Shown here: positions 1 to 7,730 of the stretch, piece by piece | How positions within the stretch are numbered: position 1 is the first letter of the stretch | How the letters are laid out: each line of letters starts with the position of its first letter | Assembly (NCBI RefSeq): GCF_000429025.1 | Contig: NZ_AUBB01000027.1 | Span: 62,001 to 126,000, forward strand | DNA length: 64,000 bases | DNA from: Actinospineispora spinosispora DSM 44797 | GTDB taxonomy: Bacteria; Actinomycetota; Actinomycetes; Mycobacteriales; Pseudonocardiaceae | Direction of reading: 5' to 3' | Program-made: the position numbers and the translations under genes | Notes under the pieces: model-generated | What the model saw: only the letters and a program-made list of their open reading frames with translations | The model's database searches: none | Told to the model about the DNA's origin: nothing

Positions 1-454
1 CCACGACCTGCCGGATCCCGTGTGTGGTGGCCGTGACCAGCACCCGCCCGGCGAAGCTCGCGGAGTCGAAATACTCCCGCCAGTAGGTGATCTCGCCTCC
101 GGTGAAGGTCAGCACCCCCGCGACCGGCGCCGACACGATGAGACCGCCGTCCGCTCGGCGCAGATGATCGACCCGTTCGGTGTGCACGGTGTCGCCCTCC
201 ACCGCCAGACCGAGGACGTCCACGTCGATGGTCTCGAGACCGAGTGTCCGGTGCGCGAGGCTCAGGAACCGGCGGGCGCCCACCGGTCCTCGGACCCGAG
301 GTATGGGCCGCTGGTCCCACACGCAGTCCTCGGCGAGCAGGTCGAACGAGCGGAAGAACGCGTCCCGCGACCGGCCCCACTCGGCGAAGAAGTGCCGTAC
401 GACCTGCTCACGAGGCAGGCCGACGAGTTCGGCGGCGTGCACATCACTATCCAC
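1..454 (-). CDS. Limonene-1,2-epoxide hydrolase / SnoaL-like protein, 3' part beyond the window
   Basis: A GTG start at 454 with a GGGAGG ribosome site seven bases upstream opens a frame that runs off the left edge; 151 residues are visible. The fold family (NTF2-like, limonene-epoxide-hydrolase branch) is suggested by a basic RGP segment near residue 55, an R-x-D pair at 94/96 and the WREYFD motif at 125-130, which match the Arg-x-Asp...Asp catalytic set of that family. If active it would hydrolyse an epoxide without metal; many relatives have unknown substrates. It lies just downstream of the original tRNA-Ser 3' end, outside the integrated element. The C-terminus cannot be judged. Confidence 0.7.
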   Translation of the reverse strand, partial: MDSDVHAAELVGLPREQVVRHFFAEWGRSRDAFFRSFDLLAEDCVWDQRPIPRVRGPVGARRFLSLAHRTLGLETIDVDVLGLAVEGDTVHTERVDHLRRADGGLIVSAPVAGVLTFTGGEITYWREYFDSASFAGRVLVTATTHGIRQVV

Positions 455-514
455 GTTCGAGCCTCCCGCTGGGCGATCACCAGCAGGCTGACACACACTG
501 AACGTTCTTTCAAT

Positions 515-573
515 GATGGCGGAAGCGGAGGGATTCGAACCCCCGGTACCTTTCGGTACTTTCGCTTTCAAGG
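515..573. other. attL: left attachment site
   Basis: These 59 bp are identical to 9923-9981 and correspond to the 3' half of tRNA-Ser including CCA. No tRNA 5' half is present here, so this copy is the chromosomal remnant displaced by integration. The match ends sharply at 573, where element sequence begins. Confidence 0.93.
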
Positions 574-667
574 TCCATGACTCCCCGTCCGCGCCTGACC
601 GACATGCCATCTACCAGGTGCTGGAGCCACGAGGGAAGCCACGGTGAAGGTGTGGATTGCGCCGGAC

Positions 668-687
668 TGAGACCCAGAATGAGACCC
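668..687. promoter_or_regulatory. Paired TGAGACCC sites near attL (putative integrase arm sites)
   Basis: Two copies of TGAGACCC start at 668 and 680, 12 bp apart, about 95 bp inside the left core. The same octamer pair with the same 12-bp spacing occurs at 9849-9868 inside the right core. Tyrosine integrases of this class bind short arm repeats flanking the core, which is the likely role; this is inferred. Confidence 0.6.
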
Positions 688-690
688 CTC

Positions 691-1338
691 CTACGAACCC
701 ATCGGAGCGCGCGCCGAACTGAACTCGACGGAGCCCACCGGCTCCCAGTCCCATCGACGTTCCGGTCCCCACTGGACCACGAGCGTGACCGCCTCGACAA
801 CAAATCGGTGCGCCGGGATCGAGGTGCCCAGCGCGTCAATGATCGGGGCTGCCGGTTGGTTCGCTGTGCTGTAACCGACAGTCATGTGCGGCACCCACTT
901 TGCCGTCGCCTCGTCATCTACCTCGCCGCCGGTCAACGAACACGTAGCGCTGTCGATCTGTCTGCGGATTTCGCGCAGTGGTTCGGCGGGTTCGACGGCC
1001 AGCAGGATCGCCTCAGGGTGGTACAGCACATGCTGAAGGGCCACAGCTGGCGCTGAGACGTCACCGAGCGCAGAGCGGGTCGCGTCCAGCAGATGCGACA
1101 GACGATCGCGCGGCATCTCTTCCGTGGCTCCAGCGACGAGCATCGTCATGTGCAGCCAGTCACACGGGGTGAGGTGGAAGCCATCGAAACCAGCGAGAAT
1201 CGCCTGCGTAGTACCCGCTGCCTCACGGGCCTTCGGGTATCGAGCCATCAGTGCGTGCCAGTAGACCGTTCCCCGGCCTTCCTGCGGTTCCCAGCGATTG
1301 GCCCAGCGGTCACGCATGTGCGCGGGCAGCGGATACAC
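691..1338 (-). CDS. 2H phosphoesterase (2'-5' RNA ligase/LigT-like)
   Basis: This 215-residue protein has the two HxTx motifs that define 2H phosphoesterases: HMTM at 63-66 and HMTV at 151-154. Family members cleave or form 2',5' and cyclic phosphodiester bonds in RNA or nucleotide signals. The start is GTG with AGGAG five bases upstream; that AGGAG overlaps the stop codon of the upstream XRE-TPR gene, so the two are probably translationally coupled. Being carried on a mobile element next to a regulator, it could process tRNA ends or act on a host nucleotide second messenger, as the phage 2H enzyme Acb1 does; no evidence here decides the substrate. Confidence 0.82.
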   Translation of the reverse strand: MYPLPAHMRDRWANRWEPQEGRGTVYWHALMARYPKAREAAGTTQAILAGFDGFHLTPCDWLHMTMLVAGATEEMPRDRLSHLLDATRSALGDVSAPAVALQHVLYHPEAILLAVEPAEPLREIRRQIDSATCSLTGGEVDDEATAKWVPHMTVGYSTANQPAAPIIDALGTSIPAHRFVVEAVTLVVQWGPERRWDWEPVGSVEFSSARAPMGS

Positions 1339-1346
1339 GCAGACTC

Positions 1347-2549
1347 CTATCGGGGGTCGTTCGGCAGAGCTTCCAGTGTGAAGACGCGAACATCGGACAA
1401 CAAGTCACGCGCGGACCGGTCGTTGCGGAACCGTCGGTCACGCAGTCGTCGAGTCAGATTAGCCATGTAGGCCGTCACCGTAGATACCCGCAGTTCAGGT
1501 GGAAGGTCCAGCACTGGCCGCACTTCGTCGATGCCAGCCGCCAGGTCACCGCAGTCAATGTGCGCAATCCCGGCGCCGATCCGGATCTGTGCCCAGTTCG
1601 CCTTGTTCACGTGCGCACCCGTCGCCCAGCTCGCATCCGCGCTAGCAACGGCTTGGAGGGCATCGTCTGGATTTCGAGCCTGCGTGGCTACCGATAGTGC
1701 GAAAACTGCCTGCCGAGCGGCCGGGAATGACCACGCCGAGACTCCCGAGTCCTGCTCGCATTGTGACGTTTCTTCTTCGACCCGTCGAAGTACGTCTTGC
1801 GCACGACGCACGTCTCCGACGAGAGCGGCTGCGTTGGCCTCGTAGCAGCCAAGTTGCAACCGGATCGGCGCCATCGGGCTCCGGGCATAACCAGCGCGTG
1901 CCATGTCTGCGGACTCCATCAACCGGTCTGTCCATCGCAAGGTTTTCGCTAGCGCACTGCGAATAACCGCGTCATTAGCTCCGGCTTCCTCGGCGAAGGT
2001 GAGGCCAGCCATACCGTGTCGGATCGCCGCATCGTCCTGCTTGAGATCACTCAGCAAGAGGCAGGAATGAGCGAGCAACTCTGACTCAATCCGGTAGATG
2101 TCCCGAGCCTGACTGAGACGAACCGGACCGGCCAGCAACTCGTGTGCGTCGGCTCGTAGACGAAGAACCTGGCGAAGTACCGTCCGTGCCGGTGCGCGAG
2201 TGTGCATCTCCGCGAGCGCTGTAGTCGCTCGGTCTATGCGCTCGATGGCGTCCCTCGACGTGCCCGACTCGGTGATCTCTGCGAGCAGGTGTTCAACGTC
2301 AACGGTCGCCGACCGAGCAGCACCGACAACGGCCCCAGGGACGAGACCGAGATCGGCCTGACTTGCCCGATACAGCGCGCTGTAGCGCTTCCGGTTGTCC
2401 GGTGCTGGCTGATGCTCGCCCTTCTCGTGCCGCCGCACCATCTCGGCAGTGATACCGATCGCGTCGGCGACCTGTTCCTGTGTCAGCCCGCGAGCCTGCC
2501 GGTACTCAACGAGGCGTGGTTCGAGCACGGGGCGTCGTGGTCGCGCCAT
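1347..2549 (-). CDS. XRE-family regulator with TPR-like C-terminal domain
   Basis: The 400-residue protein begins with a helix-turn-helix (QARGLTQEQVADAIGITAEM, about residues 19-38) followed by about 330 residues rich in helical pairs, as in actinobacterial XRE-TPR regulators that sense a small ligand or peptide. The ATG at 2549 is chosen over an in-frame start five codons upstream because it fits the family N-terminus MARPRR. It forms an operon with the downstream 2H phosphoesterase. The gap upstream holds three phased GTTTCG repeats that may be its operator. It may control element maintenance or the phosphoesterase. Confidence 0.8.
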   Translation of the reverse strand: MARPRRPVLEPRLVEYRQARGLTQEQVADAIGITAEMVRRHEKGEHQPAPDNRKRYSALYRASQADLGLVPGAVVGAARSATVDVEHLLAEITESGTSRDAIERIDRATTALAEMHTRAPARTVLRQVLRLRADAHELLAGPVRLSQARDIYRIESELLAHSCLLLSDLKQDDAAIRHGMAGLTFAEEAGANDAVIRSALAKTLRWTDRLMESADMARAGYARSPMAPIRLQLGCYEANAAALVGDVRRAQDVLRRVEEETSQCEQDSGVSAWSFPAARQAVFALSVATQARNPDDALQAVASADASWATGAHVNKANWAQIRIGAGIAHIDCGDLAAGIDEVRPVLDLPPELRVSTVTAYMANLTRRLRDRRFRNDRSARDLLSDVRVFTLEALPNDPR

Positions 2550-2647
2550 CGTCACCTCCCCCACCCTGTACTTGCCGAGAAGCTACCTCGGCGATGGCGT
2601 CATCTGGGGCCGAATGACGGAACTCGTCAACCCCGCACGTCTGCGGT

Positions 2648-2680
2648 GTTTCGCGGGGGGTTTCGTGAGGGGTTTCGTGA
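2648..2680. promoter_or_regulatory. Three 12-bp-phased GTTTCGYG repeats upstream of the XRE gene
   Basis: GTTTCGCGG at 2648, GTTTCGTGA at 2660 and GTTTCGTGA at 2672 recur with a strict 12-bp period in the leader of the XRE-TPR gene, about 100 bp from its start. The position suggests an operator for the XRE protein or the GntR protein; this is inferred. Confidence 0.5.
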
Positions 2681-2756
2681 CCTGGGGCGACTGCGGCCGA
2701 ACTGGTGTTCTTGAGGCATGCCAGAAACCACAGTGACGAGGGAAAACAGCGGGGGG

Positions 2757-3122
2757 TCAGTCCCTAGCCTCACGCTGCTCCAGCGCGGTAACTCGCTCCA
2801 GAACCTCGTGCAGCAGGCGAATCACCTCGGCCAGGTCGCCAGTCGGACCATGCGCATCAAGCCTTGCACTCAAGGCCGCAACGTCCAGGTCCTCGCGGAC
2901 AAAGCTCCCGGTGCCTCGCCTGGTGGACACGACCGCGCTGTCCCGGAGAACGGCCAGCGCGCTCTGGATGGTGCCGCTGGCAACTCCGTAGCGCTCCGCA
3001 AGCGCGGTGATGGACGGCAGTCGTTCACCAGGTGCCAGGTCCTGTCTGACGATCGCTTCCATCAGGTCGTTGGCAATCTGCACGTAGGGCGGCCGGGGTC
3101 CATTCAAGTCAAGTTTTCCCAC
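2757..3122 (-). CDS. GntR-family transcriptional regulator
   Basis: This 121-residue protein has the compact GntR winged helix at its N-terminus (about residues 10-78, with PGERLPSITALAERYGVASG) and a short helical tail with a leucine pattern suited to dimerization. It lacks the long effector domain of most GntR regulators, as in YtrA-like and KorSA-like proteins that control excision and replication genes in actinomycete elements. The start is GTG at 3122. It diverges from the HTH gene at 3301, so the shared 178-bp gap probably holds its operator. Confidence 0.85.
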   Translation of the reverse strand: MGKLDLNGPRPPYVQIANDLMEAIVRQDLAPGERLPSITALAERYGVASGTIQSALAVLRDSAVVSTRRGTGSFVREDLDVAALSARLDAHGPTGDLAEVIRLLHEVLERVTALEQREARD

Positions 3123-3173
3123 GTCGACAGCCTATCCACTACGCCAGTCAGGTTACCAAGTATGGCAGGTAAG

Positions 3174-3202
3174 TTGACACACTTGACATACCTCGCTAGC
3201 GT
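3174..3202 (+). promoter_or_regulatory. Candidate promoter for the element's early operon
   Basis: TTGACA at 3174 is followed after 17 bp by TAGCGT at 3197, a good sigma-70-like match about 100 bp before the gene at 3301. A second TTGACA lies nine bases downstream, giving two phased TTGACA copies that a repressor could cover. Confidence 0.5.
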
Positions 3203-3300
3203 CTCAGTCGTTGCAGGCACTTCGGAGCTTGCTGAGCAAGAAGCCCCGACCGGTGCGGGAACACCAGCCGGGGCACACATCGAAACCTCTGGAGAAACGA

Positions 3301-3563
3301 TGCAGTCGCAGGTTACGCGCATGTACCGGGTGAAGGCAGTAGCCGAGATGTTCGACGTCTCGGTGGCCACGATCTACCGAGCGATCGAGTCTGGCCAGCT
3401 GACCGCGTTGCGGATCGGCGGTGGCACGGGCGCGGTTCGTATCCCGGAGTACGCGCTCAAGCCGTTCGTGGATGCCTGCATGAGTGCGGCCCAGCAGGCT
3501 CCGACCGGGAAGGCGGCGGACGCCGGACAGGCCGACGACGTGGTGTCGGGGGAGGTGGCCTGA
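3301..3563 (+). CDS. Small helix-turn-helix protein (excisionase/AlpA-like)
   Basis: This is an 87-residue protein whose N-terminal 60 residues match the excisionase-type winged helix (YRVKAVAEMFDVSVATIYRA, then a basic wing RIGGGTGAVRIPEYAL). ATG 3301 has GGAGA five bases upstream; an in-frame extension back to 2718 lacks such a site and overlaps the GntR gene. It ends in TGA directly followed by the ATG of the next gene, so it heads a tightly packed operon through 4827. It may activate replication and excision genes, alongside the second HTH protein at 7731. Confidence 0.8.
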
Positions 3564-3989
3564 ATGCGTGAGATCAGGACGAACGTGGTGTTCGGTTCGC
3601 ACGATGTACCGGGTCTGTTGCTGGATCACAGCACCAGCCGCGAGTACTACCCGGCGGTGTTCGTATCGGCACCGGTTCCGTTGAGCGTGGACGATGTCGC
3701 GTCGGTCCTCTACATCGTGCTGGAACCGCAGGAGACCGCCGACGTGTCGGCACCCGAGGCGCGCAGCCTGGTCTGTGACATCACGATCAACGCCGGTTTG
3801 CAGGGCGTGGCCGACATGGTGGACACCGTGGCCAAGGACCGGCGGATCGGCGATGAGGCGGCGGTTGAGCACTGGGCGGAGTGCAGCCGGTTGGCCGTGG
3901 CTGCGATCGCACCGGCCACCCGTCCGGTTTCAGCTGACATTCCGGCCGCGCGGTCCGCGCTGGCCCTGGCCGCCGGGAGCACCCGATGA
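3564..3989 (+). CDS. Element protein of unknown function (141 aa)
   Basis: I do not recognise a domain. The protein is acidic and probably globular, with no signal peptide or membrane segment. It starts immediately after the preceding stop and overlaps the next gene by ATGA. Its C-terminus, IPAARSALALAAGSTR, is nearly the same as that of the next protein although the rest differs, suggesting a shared interaction tail or a local duplication of the 3' ends. Codon use fits the neighbours, so it is probably a real gene. Confidence 0.7.
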   Translation: MREIRTNVVFGSHDVPGLLLDHSTSREYYPAVFVSAPVPLSVDDVASVLYIVLEPQETADVSAPEARSLVCDITINAGLQGVADMVDTVAKDRRIGDEAAVEHWAECSRLAVAAIAPATRPVSADIPAARSALALAAGSTR

Positions 3990-4435
3990 GGACGATGACG
4001 ACGGTGCACGCGACGAGCAGCAGGGCACGTGACAGTTTCCGGATCACCTTCAGCCGGGGTCGCCGGTCTGTGGTGTTCCGCAGTATCGCCCCGGTATCGG
4101 CGGCGTTGGGTCTGTCCGATGGACGCGTCCGGGCGGACATGGACCCGCAGGAGGCGGCTGAGCTGGTCATGGACGCGGTGGACCGTCACGGTGTCGAGCG
4201 GCTGGAACACCTGGAGCGGTGGAACCGGCGGGTGAGCCTGCTCGACCGGTCCGGGCTGGCCGACCCGCACGAGCTGCGCGAGCAGCGCGCGTTGTGGACA
4301 CATCGGCACTGGCAGGTGTGTGTGGACGTGGCCGACACCCTGGCCACGGCCGCCGGGCGTGGCCGGCTAGCCGGTCCACCGGCGATCCCGGCCGCCCGCT
4401 CCGCTCTCGCCCTGGCCGCTGGTGGTGCCCGATGA
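3986..4435 (+). CDS. Element protein of unknown function (149 aa)
   Basis: No family is recognised. The N-terminal part is basic and the middle is helical and charged (DPQEAAELVMDAVDRHG, then LEHLERWNRR). The tail IPAARSALALAAGGAR repeats that of the preceding protein. The gene overlaps both neighbours by ATGA, so translation is probably coupled. Its place between the HTH gene and the replication ATPase suggests an accessory role in replication or stability, which is inferred. Confidence 0.7.
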   Translation: MRTMTTVHATSSRARDSFRITFSRGRRSVVFRSIAPVSAALGLSDGRVRADMDPQEAAELVMDAVDRHGVERLEHLERWNRRVSLLDRSGLADPHELREQRALWTHRHWQVCVDVADTLATAAGRGRLAGPPAIPAARSALALAAGGAR

Positions 4436-4827
4436 GCACCGGCCGCGAGAACATCAGCCACGACGCCGACCGGGAGCACGCCCGGCTGGTGGCCAACTCC
4501 AAGCGCATCTTCCGGGCCTGGCAAGGCCTGGACGGCTTCGACTGGGCACCGGGCTGGCGGCCGGGACCGCTCAACGAGACACCGGCATCGGTGTTCCCGC
4601 CCTACCTCGAGGAACGGGACGCCCCGGATACCCCGATGGACCACGCCGCCGCGCTGGTCGATGCCCTACACGGCCTCGATCTGGGCTTCGTCGACGCCGA
4701 CGTCATCAGCGCGCTGGCCCGCTACTGCGACACCCCGGTAGTGGCCGGTCTGGTGTCCCTGATTCACCGCGCACGCTTGGCCGGACCGATCCCGGGCCGC
4801 GCACGCCCTGGCCACCGACCGCGCTAG
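4432..4827 (+). CDS. Element protein of unknown function (131 aa)
   Basis: ATG 4432 overlaps the preceding stop (ATGA), which decides the start over a longer in-frame extension. The protein is soluble, Trp-rich in the first half (RAWQGLDGFDWAPGWRPGPL) and ends in a basic tail. No family is recognised. It closes the four-gene coupled operon that starts at 3301. Confidence 0.65.
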   Translation: MSTGRENISHDADREHARLVANSKRIFRAWQGLDGFDWAPGWRPGPLNETPASVFPPYLEERDAPDTPMDHAAALVDALHGLDLGFVDADVISALARYCDTPVVAGLVSLIHRARLAGPIPGRARPGHRPR

Positions 4828-4882
4828 CAGCGCGTCTCAGGGCCGCCTGAACGCCTCGTAGACGGCCTTTCCGCCCCGCCTG

Positions 4883-4960
4883 GACCGGCGGGCACCCCTC
4901 CACCACCAACCCACCACGGCCCCGCCGTGTCACTGGGTGTCTTCACCCTGCCCGCCGGTC
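4883..4960. repeat. Spaced perfect 12-bp inverted repeat
   Basis: GACCGGCGGGCA at 4883-4894 is matched by its exact reverse complement at 4949-4960 across a 54-bp spacer in a C-rich, gene-free stretch between the small-gene operon and the gene at 5042. It could be a regulatory site or part of a replication origin. Confidence 0.45.
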
Positions 4961-5041
4961 GGCTCCCAACCACCACCAGCAACCCCGCAGACGTCCAGGA
5001 CACCCCAGTCCTGGCGCACACCGGAAGAGAAGGAAGCCCTG

Positions 5042-5236
5042 ATGAAGAAAATCAAGCTCAAGGACCTCAAGCCCGGCATGGTCCTGGTCGGCAACCAGAT
5101 CGGCCCGTTCTTCGACGGCGAGACCAACACCGTCGCCAAGGTCACCAAGACTCCGGGCGGCAAGTACCGGGTCACCGACGTCGACGGCCTGTCCTCACCC
5201 GAGTGGCCCGCCACGTTCGTCTTCCACGTCCGCTAG
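5042..5236 (+). CDS. Small element protein, likely beta-rich (64 aa)
   Basis: ATG 5042 follows a GAAGGA-type ribosome site and opens a 64-residue protein with a basic N-terminus (MKKIKLKDLKPGM) and alternating Gly/Val/Thr suggestive of a small beta barrel. No family is recognised. It is followed by a strong hairpin at 5271, so it is probably its own transcription unit or the end of one. A nucleic-acid-binding role is possible from the basic start but not shown. Confidence 0.6.
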   Translation: MKKIKLKDLKPGMVLVGNQIGPFFDGETNTVAKVTKTPGGKYRVTDVDGLSSPEWPATFVFHVR

Positions 5237-5270
5237 CCCGCACCAGGCCAACGCCAGAGCGCTCGCGAGT

Positions 5271-5314
5271 CCCGGCCCGGTGGTCCCTCCACCAAGACGT
5301 GCCACCGGGCCGGG
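5271..5314 (+). terminator. Terminator hairpin after the 64-aa gene
   Basis: A perfect 13-bp stem CCCGGCCCGGTGG / CCACCGGGCCGGG (5271-5283 and 5302-5314) with an 18-nt loop lies 35 bp after the stop at 5236. No T-run follows, which is common for actinobacterial terminators. Confidence 0.65.
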
Positions 5315-5439
5315 TCTCCCGACCACCAGCTCAATCCCCCCCATGCTCCAGCCGTCTGTTTCCGCAGTTCAGCGCTACCGCACGCCAGTTCGCGAGGTAT
5401 GCGGCACCGACCAGTCACCCGACGTTTGGGAGTTCACTC

Positions 5440-7374
5440 GTGGCAACCCCTCACCGAGCCGGACCCGGCCACCTCACCGCCGTTCACGAGCCCGGCACGA
5501 ACATCCCGCACGAACCGGCACGAGCAGACGTTCACGACCAGCACGAGCCGGGCGCCGTGCCGACGTTCGAGCCGCCCGAGCTTGAGCATGAGGAGGGCGG
5601 CACATCCGGCGCCAAGGTGTCGGTAGCAACCCAGCTCGTACGGCTGGCCGAGGACGGCTACAACCTCGGCTGCACCGCCGACGGCGACACGTTCGCGTTG
5701 GCCAAGCACGGACCGCAGATCGTGCGCCAGCTACGCGGCGGCCGCTCGTCGCTGCGCGCGGAGCTGGCGCACGCTCACTACGACCGCACCGGCACCGCCG
5801 CATCACAGTCCGCGCTTGCCGACGCGTGCGCGGTACTCGAAGGCAAAGCAGCACGGACCGAACCGGCCGAGCTGAACCTGCGGGTTGCCGAGCATAACGG
5901 GGACCTGGTGCTTGACCTCGGTGACGCGACCGGCCGCGCGGTGCTGATCACCCCACACATGTGGAAGCTCACCGACACCCCGCCCGTGCTGTTCCGCCGG
6001 ACCGCGCTGACCGGGCCGCTACCCGAACCGGTCGGCGGCTGCGGGTTCAGCGGCCTGTGGGAAGCACTGAACGTCGCCGACCGCTACCAGCCCATCGTGC
6101 TCGCGGTCCTGATCGCCGCGCTGATCCCGAGCATCCCGCACCCGGTCGTACTGCTCACCGGAGAGCAGGGCACCGGCAAGTCCACCGCCACCGCACGACT
6201 CGCCTCGGTCATCGACCCATCCCCCGCACAGCTGCGCAAAGCACCACGTGACGTCGAAGCCTGGACCACCGCCGCCGCCGGATCGTGGATCGTGCCGATA
6301 GACAACCTCTCAGCGGTCACTGAGTGGCTCTCTGACGCCCTGTGCCGGGCCTGCACCGGCGACGGGGACGTCCGGCGCACCCTCTACAGCAACGGCGACC
6401 TGTACGTCATCTCCTTCCGCCGCATACCGCTCATCAACGGCATCGACGTCGGCGCGCTGCGCGGCGACCTCGCTGACCGCCTGGTCCATCTGGCGTTGGA
6501 ACGCATCCCGGACACCGCGCGGCGCCGGGAACAGGAAATGGCCCAGCACTGGACCCGCACCCACCCTCGCGTCCTCGGTGCCCTGCTCGATCTCGCCGTC
6601 CAGGTCCTGGCGGTGCTGCCCACGATCGAGCTGGACAGCGCACCACGCATGGCCGACTTCGCCCGCGTCCTGGCCGCCGTCGACCACGTGTGCCGAACCG
6701 ACGGCCTCGCCACCTACCTCGGATTGCGCGACGAGCTCGCCGAGGACGCCGCCGGTTCCGACCCCGTCCTGATGGCCCTCGGCGCGAACGTCACCGGCGA
6801 GTTCACCGGCACCGCCGCCGAACTGGTCACGCTGCTGCACCCGGTCGACGGCGACGGCCAGCCGGTCGCAGACAGGGCGCTCGCCAAGGGCTGGCCGACG
6901 ACCGCCCGGCAACTGACCGCCGTGCTCACCCGGCAAGCACCGACCCTGCGCCAGCTCGGTTGGGACGTGCTCAAGCTCGAACGCGGGTCCGACCCGCACA
7001 TCAAGGCGGTCCGGTGGCACCTCGTCCCGCCCGCCGACGCCCCGGGCCGGGGCGATGGCGAACCGAGAAGGGCCGTAAACGGTGCCGCTGATGCCGCCGA
7101 TGCCCCAATCGGCCTGCTTCCGCAGGTCAACGTCGGTATCCGGGTTGCGGCATCAGGTGCGGCATCACTGCGGCATCCCGGCCACGATGCCGCACACCGG
7201 CCGGGCGGGCGCGACTCTGCGGCATCAGCACCGGTCCTCAGTCGTGATGCCGCAAGCGATGCCGCAACCCACACACCCATCCTGACCAGCGAAAACGAAG
7301 ATCATGCGGCATTGGCGGCATCAGCGGCACCGAATACCTACCTTCTCGGTCCATCACCCCGGGCCGCGTCATGA
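5440..7374 (+). CDS. P-loop ATPase, probable replication helicase-type protein of the element
   Basis: GTG 5440 with GGGAG eight bases upstream gives 644 residues; the frame is open further 5' but without a good start. A Walker A motif GEQGTGKS lies at about 241-248, an acidic Walker B-like WIVPIDN at about 283-289, and a sensor/arginine region RRIPLINGIDVGALRGDL follows. This order resembles SF3/AAA+ helicases fused or adjacent to primases in actinomycete elements, where the protein drives element replication. An N-terminal 100-130-residue region may bind DNA. The C-terminal 110 residues are low-complexity Ala/Asp/Ser, encoded by a repeated octamer. It precedes xis and int, as expected for a rep gene. 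Confidence 0.78.
   Translation: MATPHRAGPGHLTAVHEPGTNIPHEPARADVHDQHEPGAVPTFEPPELEHEEGGTSGAKVSVATQLVRLAEDGYNLGCTADGDTFALAKHGPQIVRQLRGGRSSLRAELAHAHYDRTGTAASQSALADACAVLEGKAARTEPAELNLRVAEHNGDLVLDLGDATGRAVLITPHMWKLTDTPPVLFRRTALTGPLPEPVGGCGFSGLWEALNVADRYQPIVLAVLIAALIPSIPHPVVLLTGEQGTGKSTATARLASVIDPSPAQLRKAPRDVEAWTTAAAGSWIVPIDNLSAVTEWLSDALCRACTGDGDVRRTLYSNGDLYVISFRRIPLINGIDVGALRGDLADRLVHLALERIPDTARRREQEMAQHWTRTHPRVLGALLDLAVQVLAVLPTIELDSAPRMADFARVLAAVDHVCRTDGLATYLGLRDELAEDAAGSDPVLMALGANVTGEFTGTAAELVTLLHPVDGDGQPVADRALAKGWPTTARQLTAVLTRQAPTLRQLGWDVLKLERGSDPHIKAVRWHLVPPADAPGRGDGEPRRAVNGAADAADAPIGLLPQVNVGIRVAASGAASLRHPGHDAAHRPGGRDSAASAPVLSRDAASDAATHTPILTSENEDHAALAASAAPNTYLLGPSPRAAS
7080..7335. repeat. Array of about ten GCGGCATC / GATGCCGC octamers
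   Basis: Between 7090 and 7325 the 3' end of the ATPase gene contains about ten copies of GCGGCAT(C) or its complement (G)ATGCCGC, in both orientations and irregularly spaced. They encode Ala-Ala-Ser and Asp-Ala-Ala, so low-complexity coding is one explanation. An iteron-like origin inside a replication gene is the alternative. Confidence 0.6.
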
Positions 7375-7730
7375 CCCTCACCCAACCGCGCCCGGTCGTG
7401 GGCCGGGTGGCCGCGCTGCCCCCGGCTTCAGCGTCTCGGCCCCGCCCGACCGCCCTCCCCGTCACGCACGGTAATGACGAGACGGGCAGGGAAGCGCGAG
7501 GGAGGCAGGGAGTTCTCCCTCAACCCCTCCCTCGCCTGCCTCCCCGGACTGACCAGCCGCGATGCACCGAGGGAGGCGAGGGAGGCAGCACAAGACAGAC
7601 CAGCAAGAACCTCGAAACCGGCGGTTTCCGGGACTGTCGAGCGCCTCCCTCCCTCGTCCTGCCCTCGACACCGACCCAACGCAGCGTCACCAACTCGCCA
7701 GTCACTCACTGCCAAGGAGAACCGCACCTG
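7375..7730. other. Gene-free stretch with alternating purine/pyrimidine blocks and a palindrome
   Basis: The frame opening at 7371 overlaps the ATPase stop (ATGA) and runs into the excisionase, but this 356-bp segment has poor coding character. It holds G-rich blocks built of GAGGGAGGC (7498-7512, 7569-7588) and C-rich complements (7516-7546, 7641-7656), which can pair as stems, and a palindrome GAAACCG-G-CGGTTTC at 7614-7628. A long leader, operator or replication origin is possible. Confidence 0.5.

Noticed and set aside
515..573. Second tRNA-Ser gene at the left end
   Set aside because: Only the 3' part matches; the acceptor 5' strand and D-arm are missing, so it is attL, not a gene.
20..580. 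Plus-strand frame of 186 aa at the left edge
   Set aside because: It runs antisense to the epoxide-hydrolase-like gene and through attL; the minus-strand frame has the ribosome site and family motifs.
2718..3300. N-terminal extension of the HTH gene at 3301
   Set aside because: It overlaps the GntR gene antisense and lacks a ribosome site; GGAGA before 3301 and the family length favour the short form.
7371..7730. Extension fusing the segment after the ATPase gene to Xis
   Set aside because: Low coding character and repeats; AAGGAGA precedes ATG 7731.
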